Positions 23,130 to 32,008 of a stretch of DNA of 33,810 nt are shown in pieces. This DNA comes from a virus. The DNA is taken from the IMG/VR virus record IMGVR_UViG_3300022602_003929, positions 1 to 33,810 of that record; one strand, written 5' to 3'. The translations under genes and the position numbers were made by a program. The first letter of the stretch is position 1. Each line of letters begins with the position of its first letter. Under the pieces are notes generated by a model. It saw only the letters and a program-made list of their open reading frames with translations, was not told where the DNA came from and did not search any database.

Positions 23130-24311
23130 TCAAGAAAAATATAAATTACAATACTCTTGAATATGATCTTCTAACCAATACTTTGTAGCATTCTTACGAG
23201 CAATATCTGATTCTGTTAAATATCGTTTGCGATCTGATACTAAAGTCTTAATAGTCTCAATCATTTCATCACCACTATTAAATTTTAATGGTGCATCCTT
23301 ATAAGGTTCAAGATTTTGACATACACAAGGAATTCCTAATGCTCCAGCCTCAATATGCTTAATATTAGCTTTAGCTAAATTAAAACGATTATTTTGTAAT
23401 GGTGCAATAACAACATTAACATTTAAAGCATTAAATGCTGATGGATAATCCCAAATGCGAGTCCAACCAATATAATCAATATCACCATTTCTTACATATT
23501 CTGCAAGCTCTGCTGGACAACCACCCATTAAAACCCATTTAAATTGTTTAAGTGTCTTTTTAATCACATCTAATATATCACCAAAATCATCTTTGACTCC
23601 TGGTAAATTAGCTACATTAAAATGGGTGGGACTACCAATATAACCTATACGTGGACGTTTTTTGTAAAGTTCATAATTCTCTGTAATCTTTGTTTTATTA
23701 TAAAAACGATCCATCCAAAATTTTGGCATATAGTTAGGTAATGTAATTCCTTTTACGCCGGATTTTTCTTGGTAATATTTTGACATGTAATCTGTGGGGG
23801 TAGTAATACCATCACATAATTGCATGATTTCAATAGCTGTCTTAGCTATATTAGGATCTGTAAATGCTTCTCTAGCTTTATTATAAAGAGGAATATCTTC
23901 TGCAAAGATAACATCATCAATTTCATAATAAATTTTAAATTTATTGGTTTTATTTGAGATACCTCTTAAAAATTGAACAAATTGTAATTGGGTTGGTGTA
24001 ACCTGCCTTTGAATTCTTACACACTTAATATCTTGATAAAAATTCTCTTGGAGAATCATAAAGTTATTATTATTGATAATACCCATTTGATTACCGTTAA
24101 TAATAGCTTCAGGCCAATGCATTCTCCAGAAACCACAACCTTGATGATCTGCTGCATAACTTACAGCTCTCTTTATACCTTCTGGCAAACCGGTAGCTTG
24201 CATAGGGACCGTTGCACCACCAGGTGCATTAACTAAGGGATTACCAAATGTAGGTACTCCAAAAGGAAGTTGAGGTGCTCCAAGGACTCCGTTTGCGTTA
24301 AGAAAGTTCAT
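23130..24311 (-). CDS. GT-B glycosyltransferase (GT1/GT4-like)
   Basis: 393 aa. After a Gly/Pro-rich 40-residue start come CGFWRMHWPEAIIN, FKIYYEIDDVIFAED, GITTPTDYMSKYY, the domain-linker motif RPRIGYIGSPTHFNVANL, and WVLMGGCP. The C-terminal domain holds NVVIAPLQNNRFNLAKANIK then HIEAGALGIPCVCQNL, the sugar-nucleotide site of GT4-type enzymes. It likely transfers a sugar from an NDP donor to a surface or virion acceptor. It overlaps the gp46 stop by 14 bases, placing a sugar transferase inside the replication operon. Confidence 0.82.
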   Translation of the reverse strand: MNFLNANGVLGAPQLPFGVPTFGNPLVNAPGGATVPMQATGLPEGIKRAVSYAADHQGCGFWRMHWPEAIINGNQMGIINNNNFMILQENFYQDIKCVRIQRQVTPTQLQFVQFLRGISNKTNKFKIYYEIDDVIFAEDIPLYNKAREAFTDPNIAKTAIEIMQLCDGITTPTDYMSKYYQEKSGVKGITLPNYMPKFWMDRFYNKTKITENYELYKKRPRIGYIGSPTHFNVANLPGVKDDFGDILDVIKKTLKQFKWVLMGGCPAELAEYVRNGDIDYIGWTRIWDYPSAFNALNVNVVIAPLQNNRFNLAKANIKHIEAGALGIPCVCQNLEPYKDAPLKFNSGDEMIETIKTLVSDRKRYLTESDIARKNATKYWLEDHIQEYCNLYFS

Positions 24312-26625
24312 AATTTGTGGTTCTAGTAGTTATACCGTTTCTTTTCTCTAAGAAAATCATTTCGCCGCTAGCACAATACTTGCGACATTCTTTTCGATGT
24401 GAAATGATATAAATTGCTTCATTATATGAATTTACACGTTCTTTTAATATATCAAGCACTAGATCAATGCCTTTTTCATCTAAAGAAGAGTCCAATAATT
24501 CATCAAACATGACCAAATTAATACCTACTGCTGCTTGTGCTCTTCTTATATCTTGGAAAGTAAAAAGCATAGCTAAATCAATGGCTTTACGTTCTGCACC
24601 AGAAAAATTAAAATAGCTACATTCTTTGTTTCTTTCATTAATGATAATCTCATCAAAAATCTCATTAAATCTAACTATACAATTACTTTCCAATTTCTTA
24701 AGATAATAAAGTAACCTATTATTAAGAACCTGTAAGATCTTTTTAACAATATAAGATTTAACACCATCTTCAGAAGCTATAAATTTAGCACTTTCAATAA
24801 TGTCTGCTCTTTCTTGAAGATCTACAATTAATTGCTTTGATGTATCTATTCTTTTATTAATTGATTTAATAATATCATCATATCTATTGGATTCATTATT
24901 AAGACTTTCTATGTCTTTAGATACTTCTTTTTGCCAATATATCAAATCAACTTTACGTTGATTAAGAGATTCAATCTCTTGTTTTTTGATTTTAAAATCA
25001 TCAAATTTTTTAATAAGAGATTCATAATCTTTATTTGTTACATCTATATCAGATTGAATTGATTCTATTAATTTTGATTTTTCTATAATGATCTTTTCAT
25101 TTTCTAATATATTAGAAGACAATTCATTTAATATCTTATTATATTTTTCAGTCTCTTTTTCAAATGATTCTAATTCTAATTTGAAAGACTGTAATGAAAA
25201 TTTAGCTTGTTGTAATTTTTGTTCTAAAGATGTGATATTTTTAGATTTAATATAATAGTCATTATTCTTTTTGTCTAAATCTTTAATAGAATTTTCTATT
25301 TCTGCTCTTTTAGATGTCAATTTATCTAAAGATGTTTTAGTTTTAGCTAACTGATTCTGATGCTCTAATAATTCATCTTCTGTATTTTTCTTATTGGTTT
25401 CATAATGAATGACACCAACCTCCTCAATATTTTTACCACAATGAGGACAAGATTTATCTGGTTTCTTAAGATTTTTAAGAGCATCATTGCATACTGATAT
25501 TTTACCTTCAGCAATAGCTATAGTCTTATTAGCATCTTTAATTTTCTTATCAATAGTGTCTATGGCTACTTTAAATGAATCTAATTCATCTTTAATATTT
25601 GTTAATTCATTTGTATCTAATTGACCTAAATTAAGTAATTGAGATTCTAGATCTTTAACTGTTTGCTGTAATTCATCTTCTGAATTGGTTATTTTTTTAA
25701 TTGGTTTCTTTAATTCTTGGGAATCTCTTTTATCTTTTTTAATGTGAGACTCTGCAATAGCTACTTTAGACCTATTATCTTCTAATTTGTCTTTAAGCTT
25801 TGAAATTTTCTCGGCAGATTCTTTAATATCATTATTAAGCTTTTGATATATTTTAGGATCTAAAATACCAATACTATCAATTTTCTTTTCTATTACAGCT
25901 ATTTCTCTCTCATTATTGGCGGATTTAGTTTGTAAATCTACCAATTTTTTATTCTTAGTATTTTCCCAAGCTTCTTTTTGATTGGTAGTATCTTGAAGAT
26001 TACGAAGGATTTCTTCCAATTTAGTAGATTCTACCTCTAATGTTTTCTTAGTCTCATTAGCATCTTCTCTAGCTAATTGTAGCATATTACTAAAAACCTC
26101 TAAACCCAATATACCCTCTATGAATTTTCTTTTCTCAATTTTCTTCTGAGCCATAAATGGCACAGTATTATTGACTGACATAATAACACTATTTTGAAAT
26201 ACCTCTGGTGATGTCCTAATAGTATCAATTATTAATTCTGTAGTCTGGGGCATACCAGACCGAGTAACATCTACATTATCTACATAAAAATAACATTTAG
26301 TAGGATTAATAGATCTGATTATTTTGCATTCTCTAGTTTGATCTCCAGATACACAAGAAAAATTTAATTCTACTTCACACAGTTGATCAGGTGCTTGATC
26401 ATTGACTATATTCTCTTTTTTAAGCTCTCTTAATGTATTACCATATAATGCAAAGAATATAGCATCAGTAATAGTAGATTTACCAACACCATTTGCTCTA
26501 TCTACTTTATCATAATTTTTACCTGTTATAACATTAATACCAGGTGCAAAGGTAATTTCTACAGGCTTTTTGCCAATAGACAAAAAGTTAGATACCTTTA
26601 AATGTTTAAAGTAGACATACTGCAT
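24298..26625 (-). CDS. Recombination endonuclease ATPase subunit (T4 gp46, Rad50/SbcC)
   Basis: 775 aa. It has an N-terminal ABC half with Walker A GVGKSTITDAIFF (46-58). A long coiled coil is interrupted near residue 393 by the zinc hook CPHC (393-396). The C-terminal half carries FSGAERKAIDLAM (ABC signature) and Walker B NLVMFDELLDSS, followed by IYIISHRKE (H-loop). With gp47 it resects DNA ends for recombination-dependent replication. T4 gp46 is 560 aa; the coiled coil here is longer. gp47 is 4 kb upstream, separated by glycosyltransferase genes, whereas in T4 the two are adjacent. Confidence 0.94.
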   Translation of the reverse strand: MQYVYFKHLKVSNFLSIGKKPVEITFAPGINVITGKNYDKVDRANGVGKSTITDAIFFALYGNTLRELKKENIVNDQAPDQLCEVELNFSCVSGDQTRECKIIRSINPTKCYFYVDNVDVTRSGMPQTTELIIDTIRTSPEVFQNSVIMSVNNTVPFMAQKKIEKRKFIEGILGLEVFSNMLQLAREDANETKKTLEVESTKLEEILRNLQDTTNQKEAWENTKNKKLVDLQTKSANNEREIAVIEKKIDSIGILDPKIYQKLNNDIKESAEKISKLKDKLEDNRSKVAIAESHIKKDKRDSQELKKPIKKITNSEDELQQTVKDLESQLLNLGQLDTNELTNIKDELDSFKVAIDTIDKKIKDANKTIAIAEGKISVCNDALKNLKKPDKSCPHCGKNIEEVGVIHYETNKKNTEDELLEHQNQLAKTKTSLDKLTSKRAEIENSIKDLDKKNNDYYIKSKNITSLEQKLQQAKFSLQSFKLELESFEKETEKYNKILNELSSNILENEKIIIEKSKLIESIQSDIDVTNKDYESLIKKFDDFKIKKQEIESLNQRKVDLIYWQKEVSKDIESLNNESNRYDDIIKSINKRIDTSKQLIVDLQERADIIESAKFIASEDGVKSYIVKKILQVLNNRLLYYLKKLESNCIVRFNEIFDEIIINERNKECSYFNFSGAERKAIDLAMLFTFQDIRRAQAAVGINLVMFDELLDSSLDEKGIDLVLDILKERVNSYNEAIYIISHRKECRKYCASGEMIFLEKRNGITTRTTNYELS

Positions 26626-26664
26626 TAATATCTATTATAGCAGATTTTTAAAAATAATCCCAGC

Positions 26665-27444
26665 TTATTTTATATTAAAATAGCTAGAACCTGTTGGTTC
26701 TAAAGTAACTTTTTGATTTCCAGGTGTATCTGATGGATTATCTTGAACAAATAACTGAGGATAAAGATCTTTATAATCTGGTCGACCATTACCATGTTGA
26801 TCTGCTTCTCTATAAAGCTTTACACCATATTTATAAGCCAAATTGGTCATTATGGCTTGTTCTGTCCTATGTTCTCTCATTCCTGGAAGTTCTTCTGCTA
26901 AAACACTAGGATCAAAAGTAGTTGCTCTAGGATTAACACAATAGGTTAACCATTCCATTAAAAATTGTGTAGATTTCCATTTACCTTTTTGAAATAGCAT
27001 GAATCTAGCACATCCTTGAGGCACTTTATGGTATTTTGCATTGTCTTGTGCCATTACAATATAACAATCTCTTTTACACCAAATAGAATGTTGATGTGCA
27101 TTAGAAAATAACATTATGCCACCATCTTTATCACATTGATCATATAACATTGAAAAATTGCTAATAGGATAACAATCAGCATCTGTAAACATGACAATAT
27201 CACCATCATTTAATGATTGTAATGCATGATAAACAATAAAAGGCTTCCAGCAATACCAACCAAATCCTCTTTTATGAGGATGCTCCCATAACCATTTATT
27301 TTGTTCATAAAAGGGTTGGGTTAAAAGCCATTTGTCATCATAAACCTTTACTTCATCAGCACCATATTTAAGGCCATCTTCAACTATAATTTTAGTTGTT
27401 CTTTCATATAAACTACCGCTGAATGTAATATAGACCTTTTTCAC
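26665..27444 (-). CDS. GT-A-fold glycosyltransferase
   Basis: 259 aa. The DxD motif is IVMFTDADCYPISNF (about residues 83-97), preceded by WEHPHKRGFGWYCWKPFIVY, whose Trp-rich K-P-F motif is typical of bacterial and viral transferases that bind NDP-sugars through a DAD motif. The acceptor-side region includes QGCARFMLFQKGKWKS and EHRTEQAIMTNLA. It is soluble with no signal or membrane segment. It is transcribed away from the plus-strand transferase at 27518. Donor and acceptor are unknown. Confidence 0.75.
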   Translation of the reverse strand: MKKVYITFSGSLYERTTKIIVEDGLKYGADEVKVYDDKWLLTQPFYEQNKWLWEHPHKRGFGWYCWKPFIVYHALQSLNDGDIVMFTDADCYPISNFSMLYDQCDKDGGIMLFSNAHQHSIWCKRDCYIVMAQDNAKYHKVPQGCARFMLFQKGKWKSTQFLMEWLTYCVNPRATTFDPSVLAEELPGMREHRTEQAIMTNLAYKYGVKLYREADQHGNGRPDYKDLYPQLFVQDNPSDTPGNQKVTLEPTGSSYFNIK

Positions 27445-27517
27445 TTGTTTAATAATTTAAAGCTGGTTTATTATTAGTCAACTTGATATTATAAAATCTT
27501 ATTTAAATATAAACAAT

Positions 27518-28267
27518 ATGACTGATTTAAAAGATTTAACCTTTTTAATACCTGTAAAAATTGATAGTGATGATAGACTAAGCAATTTAGACATTATTGT
27601 ATCTTATTTACAAGAGAATTTTAATTCAGAAATTATTGTATGTGAGCAAGATACAGAACCCAAATTAAAAGATAGATATAATTGCAAATATATCTATATA
27701 CCTATGGGTCAGAATTTTAATAAATCTAAAAGTATTAACACTGCAGCTAAGGCAGCTTCTACACCAGTAATAGCGGTTTATGATGCGGATACTTTATTAA
27801 CGGTAAATCAAATTACCAAATCCACAAAGATTATTTTAGATAATCAAGCTGATGTAATATATCCTTATGATGGTAGATTTTATGATGTTCCTAAGAATTA
27901 TCATCAAGCAATTAAAGAGAATAAAGATTTAAGCATTATCAATCTTGATGATTGTAAGTTATTTAATAAAGGATCTGTAGGTGGAGCTGTATTCTACAAT
28001 AAAGAAATATTCTTAAAATTTGGTGGAGCTAATCAAAAATTTGAAGGTTGGGGTTATGAAGATAATGAGCTCTTTGTAAGGTTTACTAAGGTTGGTGCTA
28101 GAGTAGCTCGAGTAACTAAACCTTTATTACATTTAACTCATGAAAGAGTTAAACCAGCTTTTTATAATCCTTTATTAGAAGAAAAAAATAGGCAGGTGAT
28201 GGAATTAATCAATTACATGTCACCTGCCCAGATATTACAAGAGATTAACTCTTGGTCGTGGAAGTAA
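27518..28267 (+). CDS. Glycosyltransferase (GT2 with GT27-like C-terminal motif)
   Basis: 249 aa. DLTFLIPVKIDSDDRLSNL starts a GT-A fold. STPVIAVYDADTLLT (about residues 86-100) holds the DxD, and GAVFYNKEIFLKFGG with FEGWGYEDNELFVRF is the acceptor motif shared with polypeptide GalNAc transferases and chondroitin-type polymerases (WGxEDxE). It is a lone plus-strand gene; AAATATAAAC lies just before its ATG. Its 3' end overlaps the GT10 gene by 23 bases and also encodes, on the other strand, that operon's terminator. Confidence 0.82.
   Translation: MTDLKDLTFLIPVKIDSDDRLSNLDIIVSYLQENFNSEIIVCEQDTEPKLKDRYNCKYIYIPMGQNFNKSKSINTAAKAASTPVIAVYDADTLLTVNQITKSTKIILDNQADVIYPYDGRFYDVPKNYHQAIKENKDLSIINLDDCKLFNKGSVGGAVFYNKEIFLKFGGANQKFEGWGYEDNELFVRFTKVGARVARVTKPLLHLTHERVKPAFYNPLLEEKNRQVMELINYMSPAQILQEINSWSWK
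28182..28228 (-). terminator. Terminator of the uvsW-gp55-gp47 operon, embedded antisense in a coding region
   Basis: A perfect 9-bp inverted repeat GGCAGGTGA (28191-28199) / TCACCTGCC (28220-28228), with an inner AATT/AATT. On the minus strand it is followed by TATTTTTTTC (the U-run is at 28188-28182). It lies 17 bases beyond the GT10 stop, inside the 3' coding part of the plus-strand transferase. Confidence 0.8.
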
Positions 28268-29066
28268 GAATATTCTTAGCTATCCAATTTTCAGGTAAGA
28301 TATAATCTTTAGCCTTTTCAAAGTTTTCTTTTATGATATCTTTTTTGCTATCATAATACTCTGGTGTGCATAGCTTAAGTTTATCTTTTAATTCATATAA
28401 ATCATTGAATATAATAAAACCTTCTGGATTAAAGAATTTCTCAATAGAAGGGCATCCCCAGAAAATAGGAATAGTGCCTGTCATTAAAGTATCAATAAGC
28501 TTTTCTGAAAAATAAAAGTCTCTTTTACAATTTTCAATAACGAAGTGATATCTATAATCCTTTAAACCTTCAATCTTATTAGATGCATGTTCTTTAAAAG
28601 GTATATAGCTAGGACCAAATGCATCTATTTTCTTACCAGCTGCTTGAATAATTTGATGTCTTAATTGATGACCCTGTGTTTGGTTTTTATTAGAAGCAAT
28701 AATAGAAAACATTTTTGATTTATCATATATTTTTCTATCTTCTTCTTTTAACCAACAACCACCTACTGGATAAAATTTAGCATTTGGAAATACTAAAAGT
28801 TCTTTATCATGAGTCCAAATTTCTTTATATTTTTTAGGGTTTTGCCTTATATATTCATATGCAAATGGATGAATAGCATAAGGTTCTAAAATCCATGCAA
28901 TATTACCTTCTTGTAATTTAAAATCTGTGCATACCACATCAACTCCTGGTGGTGGTGTAGTCCTATCCCATTCAATATCTGCTGTTAGATTTACCGGTGG
29001 GGTGGGATTGCTGCTATACAAGCAATGACTAAAATTACTATCTTTAATATATAATTTCTTTTTCAT
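28245..29066 (-). CDS. GT10-family fucosyltransferase
   Basis: 273 aa. The C-terminal domain has YRYHFVIENCKRDFYFSEKL (about residues 171-190) then IDTLMTGTIPIFWGCPSIEK and FFNPEGFIIF, the GDP-fucose-binding signature of alpha-1,3/1,4-fucosyltransferases. The N-terminal half is divergent, as usual for the acceptor domain. It probably adds fucose to a glycan. It is the last gene of its operon, starting 3 bases inside the diphosphohydrolase stop region (4-base overlap). No signal or membrane anchor. Confidence 0.85.
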   Translation of the reverse strand: MKKKLYIKDSNFSHCLYSSNPTPPVNLTADIEWDRTTPPPGVDVVCTDFKLQEGNIAWILEPYAIHPFAYEYIRQNPKKYKEIWTHDKELLVFPNAKFYPVGGCWLKEEDRKIYDKSKMFSIIASNKNQTQGHQLRHQIIQAAGKKIDAFGPSYIPFKEHASNKIEGLKDYRYHFVIENCKRDFYFSEKLIDTLMTGTIPIFWGCPSIEKFFNPEGFIIFNDLYELKDKLKLCTPEYYDSKKDIIKENFEKAKDYILPENWIAKNILTSTTKS

Positions 29067-29377
29067 TTAAAATTCTTTCTATCATCTAATTCTGGTTTAT
29101 TTTTTTCTGTCCACATAGCACACATTATATTCCATACCACTGCTGCCATATGATCTTCATCATCTTGACCCATCCACCATTTTAAAAGATGTCTTTGAGC
29201 ACTATCATAAAAGACTGATGTGGTCATTCCTTTTTTCCAATTGCTTTCACCATATTTGTCTGCACCATTGCGAAAATGCTGCATCACACGAATGAGTTCT
29301 TCCGTAGGTATTAAACTCATTTTAGGTTTACCTATATCTGTGTCTCTATGAGCACCTGTGCTAAATTCTCTTTTCAT
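29063..29377 (-). CDS. dATP/dGTP diphosphohydrolase-like protein (MazG-type, DUF5664)
   Basis: 104 aa from the ATG at 29377, which overlaps the GT11 stop as ATGA; an earlier ATG at 29389 would add four residues. GKPKMSLIPTEELIRVMQ, FRNGADKYGESNWKKGM and FYDSAQRHLLKWWMGQDDED then HMAAVVWNIMCAMW follow the family order: GKP(R/K)xxLIP, GAxKYGxxNW, RHLxxWxxGxDxD, HxAxxxxN. The paired Asp/Glu and His residues would bind metal. Members hydrolyse dNTPs to dNMP and pyrophosphate, shaping nucleotide pools in phage infection. It lies between two fucosyltransferases. Confidence 0.78.
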   Translation of the reverse strand: MKREFSTGAHRDTDIGKPKMSLIPTEELIRVMQHFRNGADKYGESNWKKGMTTSVFYDSAQRHLLKWWMGQDDEDHMAAVVWNIMCAMWTEKNKPELDDRKNFK

Positions 29378-30168
29378 AATCTTAACCACCCATCTACAGC
29401 TAAACTATCTGCATTAGTTGGTCCCGACCAAGGACCTTCTGATCCAAACCAAAGTTTAGGCATGATTATTGTTTTATTAGGATTCTTATTAAGCCAAGCT
29501 GCCCACCAAGAAAAAGTAGAATTGGTAATAATATTATGCTTACAAAGTGATATACCTATAAAATCATCAATTTGAGTTCTACCCTTATAGAATAAAACCT
29601 TTTTACCAGTTTGTGAGAATAATCCTATATTTAATTTACACCAAGTATGATCATCTGAAAATACAATATAAGTATCTACATTATTCTTTGATTCTATTTG
29701 TTTTTGAGCATTTACCCAATAATCTTTAGGTTGTTGAGGGTGTATATTAGGATAATTTAAATAGTCTCCCCTACGAACATGTATTGAGCATGTATCTCCC
29801 AAATTACCTTGTGAAAGAATATTATTAACATCATCCACTAAAGATTTTTTAAATTCAAAGGTATCTCTTACGGTCTTTTCTGAATTAATAAAATGTTTAT
29901 GACTTTGAAAATAACCATCTAAATAAACAAGCCTATCAACAGGAATGATTACTGGGTGATAATCCCAACTCTTTTCTTTTATAGTTGTAGCTACTCCAGG
30001 TTCTAAATCTGGTAATGAATTAGCAAAATATTCATTATTCTTCCATTTAGCAAAACCATATTTTACTTTATGAGCTTCTGCAATGCCAATAGTGCTAGCA
30101 ATCAAAAACATTTGATTACCTAAACCATGACCTTGAGCTTTTAAAATGCCTATGTGAGAGACTTGCAT
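29374..30168 (-). CDS. GT11-family alpha-1,2-fucosyltransferase
   Basis: 264 aa. GHGLGNQMFLIASTIGIA (about residues 13-30), SIHVRRGDYLNYPNIHP (about 133-149), YIVFSDDHTWCK and NIITNSTFSWWAAWLNKNP are the successive family 11 motifs; the HxRRGDY Arg is the GDP-fucose site. It overlaps the preceding transferase by 19 bases. Two fucosyltransferases in one operon suggest that a fucosylated structure is made or mimicked. Cytoplasmic. Confidence 0.9.
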   Translation of the reverse strand: MQVSHIGILKAQGHGLGNQMFLIASTIGIAEAHKVKYGFAKWKNNEYFANSLPDLEPGVATTIKEKSWDYHPVIIPVDRLVYLDGYFQSHKHFINSEKTVRDTFEFKKSLVDDVNNILSQGNLGDTCSIHVRRGDYLNYPNIHPQQPKDYWVNAQKQIESKNNVDTYIVFSDDHTWCKLNIGLFSQTGKKVLFYKGRTQIDDFIGISLCKHNIITNSTFSWWAAWLNKNPNKTIIMPKLWFGSEGPWSGPTNADSLAVDGWLRL

Positions 30169-30956
30169 TTGTAAATTTCTTTAAGTTTTTGTAAAACAAT
30201 ATTTAAAGGAGTGTCTGGATTTTCAACTGCCGATACGCCATGCTGTTTTCTATAATAATCAGCACCTCTTTTCATGTTGGTTGTCCATTTTTCTGTATGA
30301 GTAATAGAGCTATTTTGAATAGATCCAGGAATTTCTGCTAACATATCATCACTACCTTCAACATCTGGAAACCACCAAAAAGCTGGTAATAAACCCATTT
30401 TAATACCTCTCTGACATAATTCTACATGTTCCCAAGCATTTTGAAAATATTCATCATGATAACCCACCTTATTAATATATTTTAAATTAAAATAAGAAAA
30501 GGCTCCAACACTATGAGGATTAAGAGCTACTTTAATACCATTTGGATATTCTACAATATATCTTGGATTTGGTTTTTTATAATCTGGAGTTCTATTAGCT
30601 GGACCATGATAACCAAAATTTAAATGTGTAATACCTGTAGCATTTGCAACATCAATATATTTTTGCCATACATTTGGTGTTTTAATTAAAATATCATTCT
30701 CTATAAGAAATATATGATCACAGCCTCTATTTAAAAGAGTTCGCATAGCATTATTCTTAGCTTTACCAACAGTCTGATAAGGTGGTCTATTATTCATTAC
30801 CTCAATACCATCTGGTAATGTTCCATCTGGTATTTTAATACCATCATTAATAAGAATAATATCTGTTAAAGGACCTTTATTTGCAAGTAAACTATCAACA
30901 CTTTGCTTAGTGTATTCAAGTCTATCACAAGCTATGATTGCTGCTCCAATTTTCAT
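30150..30956 (-). CDS. GT-A glycosyltransferase (GT2-like)
   Basis: 268 aa. Start KIGAAIIACDRLEYTKQSVD, then DIILINDG, KAKNNAMRTLLNRGCDHIFL followed by IENDILI, where END is the DxD-type motif (about residues 90-92), and YFQNAWEHVELCQRGIKMG with the ExxE/D-type acceptor motif. It is coupled to gp47 by an ATGA overlap at 30953-30956. It is likely part of the fucosylated glycan pathway of this operon; donor unknown. Confidence 0.8.
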   Translation of the reverse strand: MKIGAAIIACDRLEYTKQSVDSLLANKGPLTDIILINDGIKIPDGTLPDGIEVMNNRPPYQTVGKAKNNAMRTLLNRGCDHIFLIENDILIKTPNVWQKYIDVANATGITHLNFGYHGPANRTPDYKKPNPRYIVEYPNGIKVALNPHSVGAFSYFNLKYINKVGYHDEYFQNAWEHVELCQRGIKMGLLPAFWWFPDVEGSDDMLAEIPGSIQNSSITHTEKWTTNMKRGADYYRKQHGVSAVENPDTPLNIVLQKLKEIYKCKSLT

Positions 30957-32008
30957 GATGTTATAATTGCTTTATGATAAAGTTCATTAATATATGTCTT
31001 TACTTTATCTTTATACTTAACTTCCGTTAAATCAACAAATTCTTCAATAGATTTCTCTACACTAACATTAAAATTTGTGTCTTCTGCTTTATCTTTATCA
31101 ACCTTAATTAAATCATCATAAGAATATTCTGTTATATATTCTACCGGTTTAAGTAAAGATAACTTTTTAGAAATTGCATCTGTGGTAGATTGATCTGCTT
31201 CTTTATCTATAATAAGCTTAATAATATTGCCTGGAACAATCTCTTTTAATTGTTTAGCTGTAATATTACCATTTTCTATCTCAGAATAATAAACCTTTAT
31301 ATGTTTAGGAGAAATATTATTCTCTATGAATTCATATTTTAAAGTGTCTAAATCTAAAATATATAAACCTTTAGATGTTTCATAATCACCCCAATCTTGC
31401 TGATATGGACAACCTACATAAAGAATAATACCGTCTTTATATTTTCTTTCTTCTTTATGGTGAAAATGACCTGAAATAGTTAATTTAGCTCTTTGTGTAA
31501 AGTCTGCTGCTTTGTAACCATTGGTGCAAACCTTATAAGAATTCATTTTAAAACTATTAATTTCAAAATGACCTACAATTAAATCACATTTAGGTATTTC
31601 ATTAATATCCTGACCCCAAGGACAAAAAGCTATTTTCGTCTTTTTATAATCAAATAAATGCAGCCTATCAATAACAGTAATATTATTCCGTCCTTTGAAA
31701 ATAGAAACAGAATTAACATTAGAATTATCTTTATAATAAGCATCATGATTTCCAACAGTAATGATAATATTAAAATCGGCAAATTCCCTAAAAATATCAT
31801 TAACAATATGAAGAGTATTAACAGCAATATCATTGCGATCATGGAATATATCTCCTGGAATTATTATATCTTTTATACTTCTTTGTTTAAATTGTGCAGC
31901 CACCCACTTAGCATGATCTAAAGCTATCTTATGCCAAGTAGTCCCGTTACGATGTATACCATAATGAGGATCTGAAAATATGCCTACCTCTGGATTGTTA
32001 ATCAACAT
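30953..32008 (-). CDS. Recombination nuclease subunit (T4 gp47, Mre11/SbcD)
   Basis: 351 aa (T4 gp47 is 339). All five metallophosphoesterase motifs are visible: SDPHYG (Asp13, His15), PGDIFHDRND (51-60), TVGNHDA (84-90), IVGHFE (144-149) and SGHFHH (179-184). It forms the nuclease half of the complex with gp46. Its ATG shares one base with the gp55 stop (TAATG). In T4, genes 55, 47 and 46 occur in this direction; here glycosyltransferases have come between 47 and 46. Confidence 0.94.
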   Translation of the reverse strand: MLINNPEVGIFSDPHYGIHRNGTTWHKIALDHAKWVAAQFKQRSIKDIIIPGDIFHDRNDIAVNTLHIVNDIFREFADFNIIITVGNHDAYYKDNSNVNSVSIFKGRNNITVIDRLHLFDYKKTKIAFCPWGQDINEIPKCDLIVGHFEINSFKMNSYKVCTNGYKAADFTQRAKLTISGHFHHKEERKYKDGIILYVGCPYQQDWGDYETSKGLYILDLDTLKYEFIENNISPKHIKVYYSEIENGNITAKQLKEIVPGNIIKLIIDKEADQSTTDAISKKLSLLKPVEYITEYSYDDLIKVDKDKAEDTNFNVSVEKSIEEFVDLTEVKYKDKVKTYINELYHKAIITS

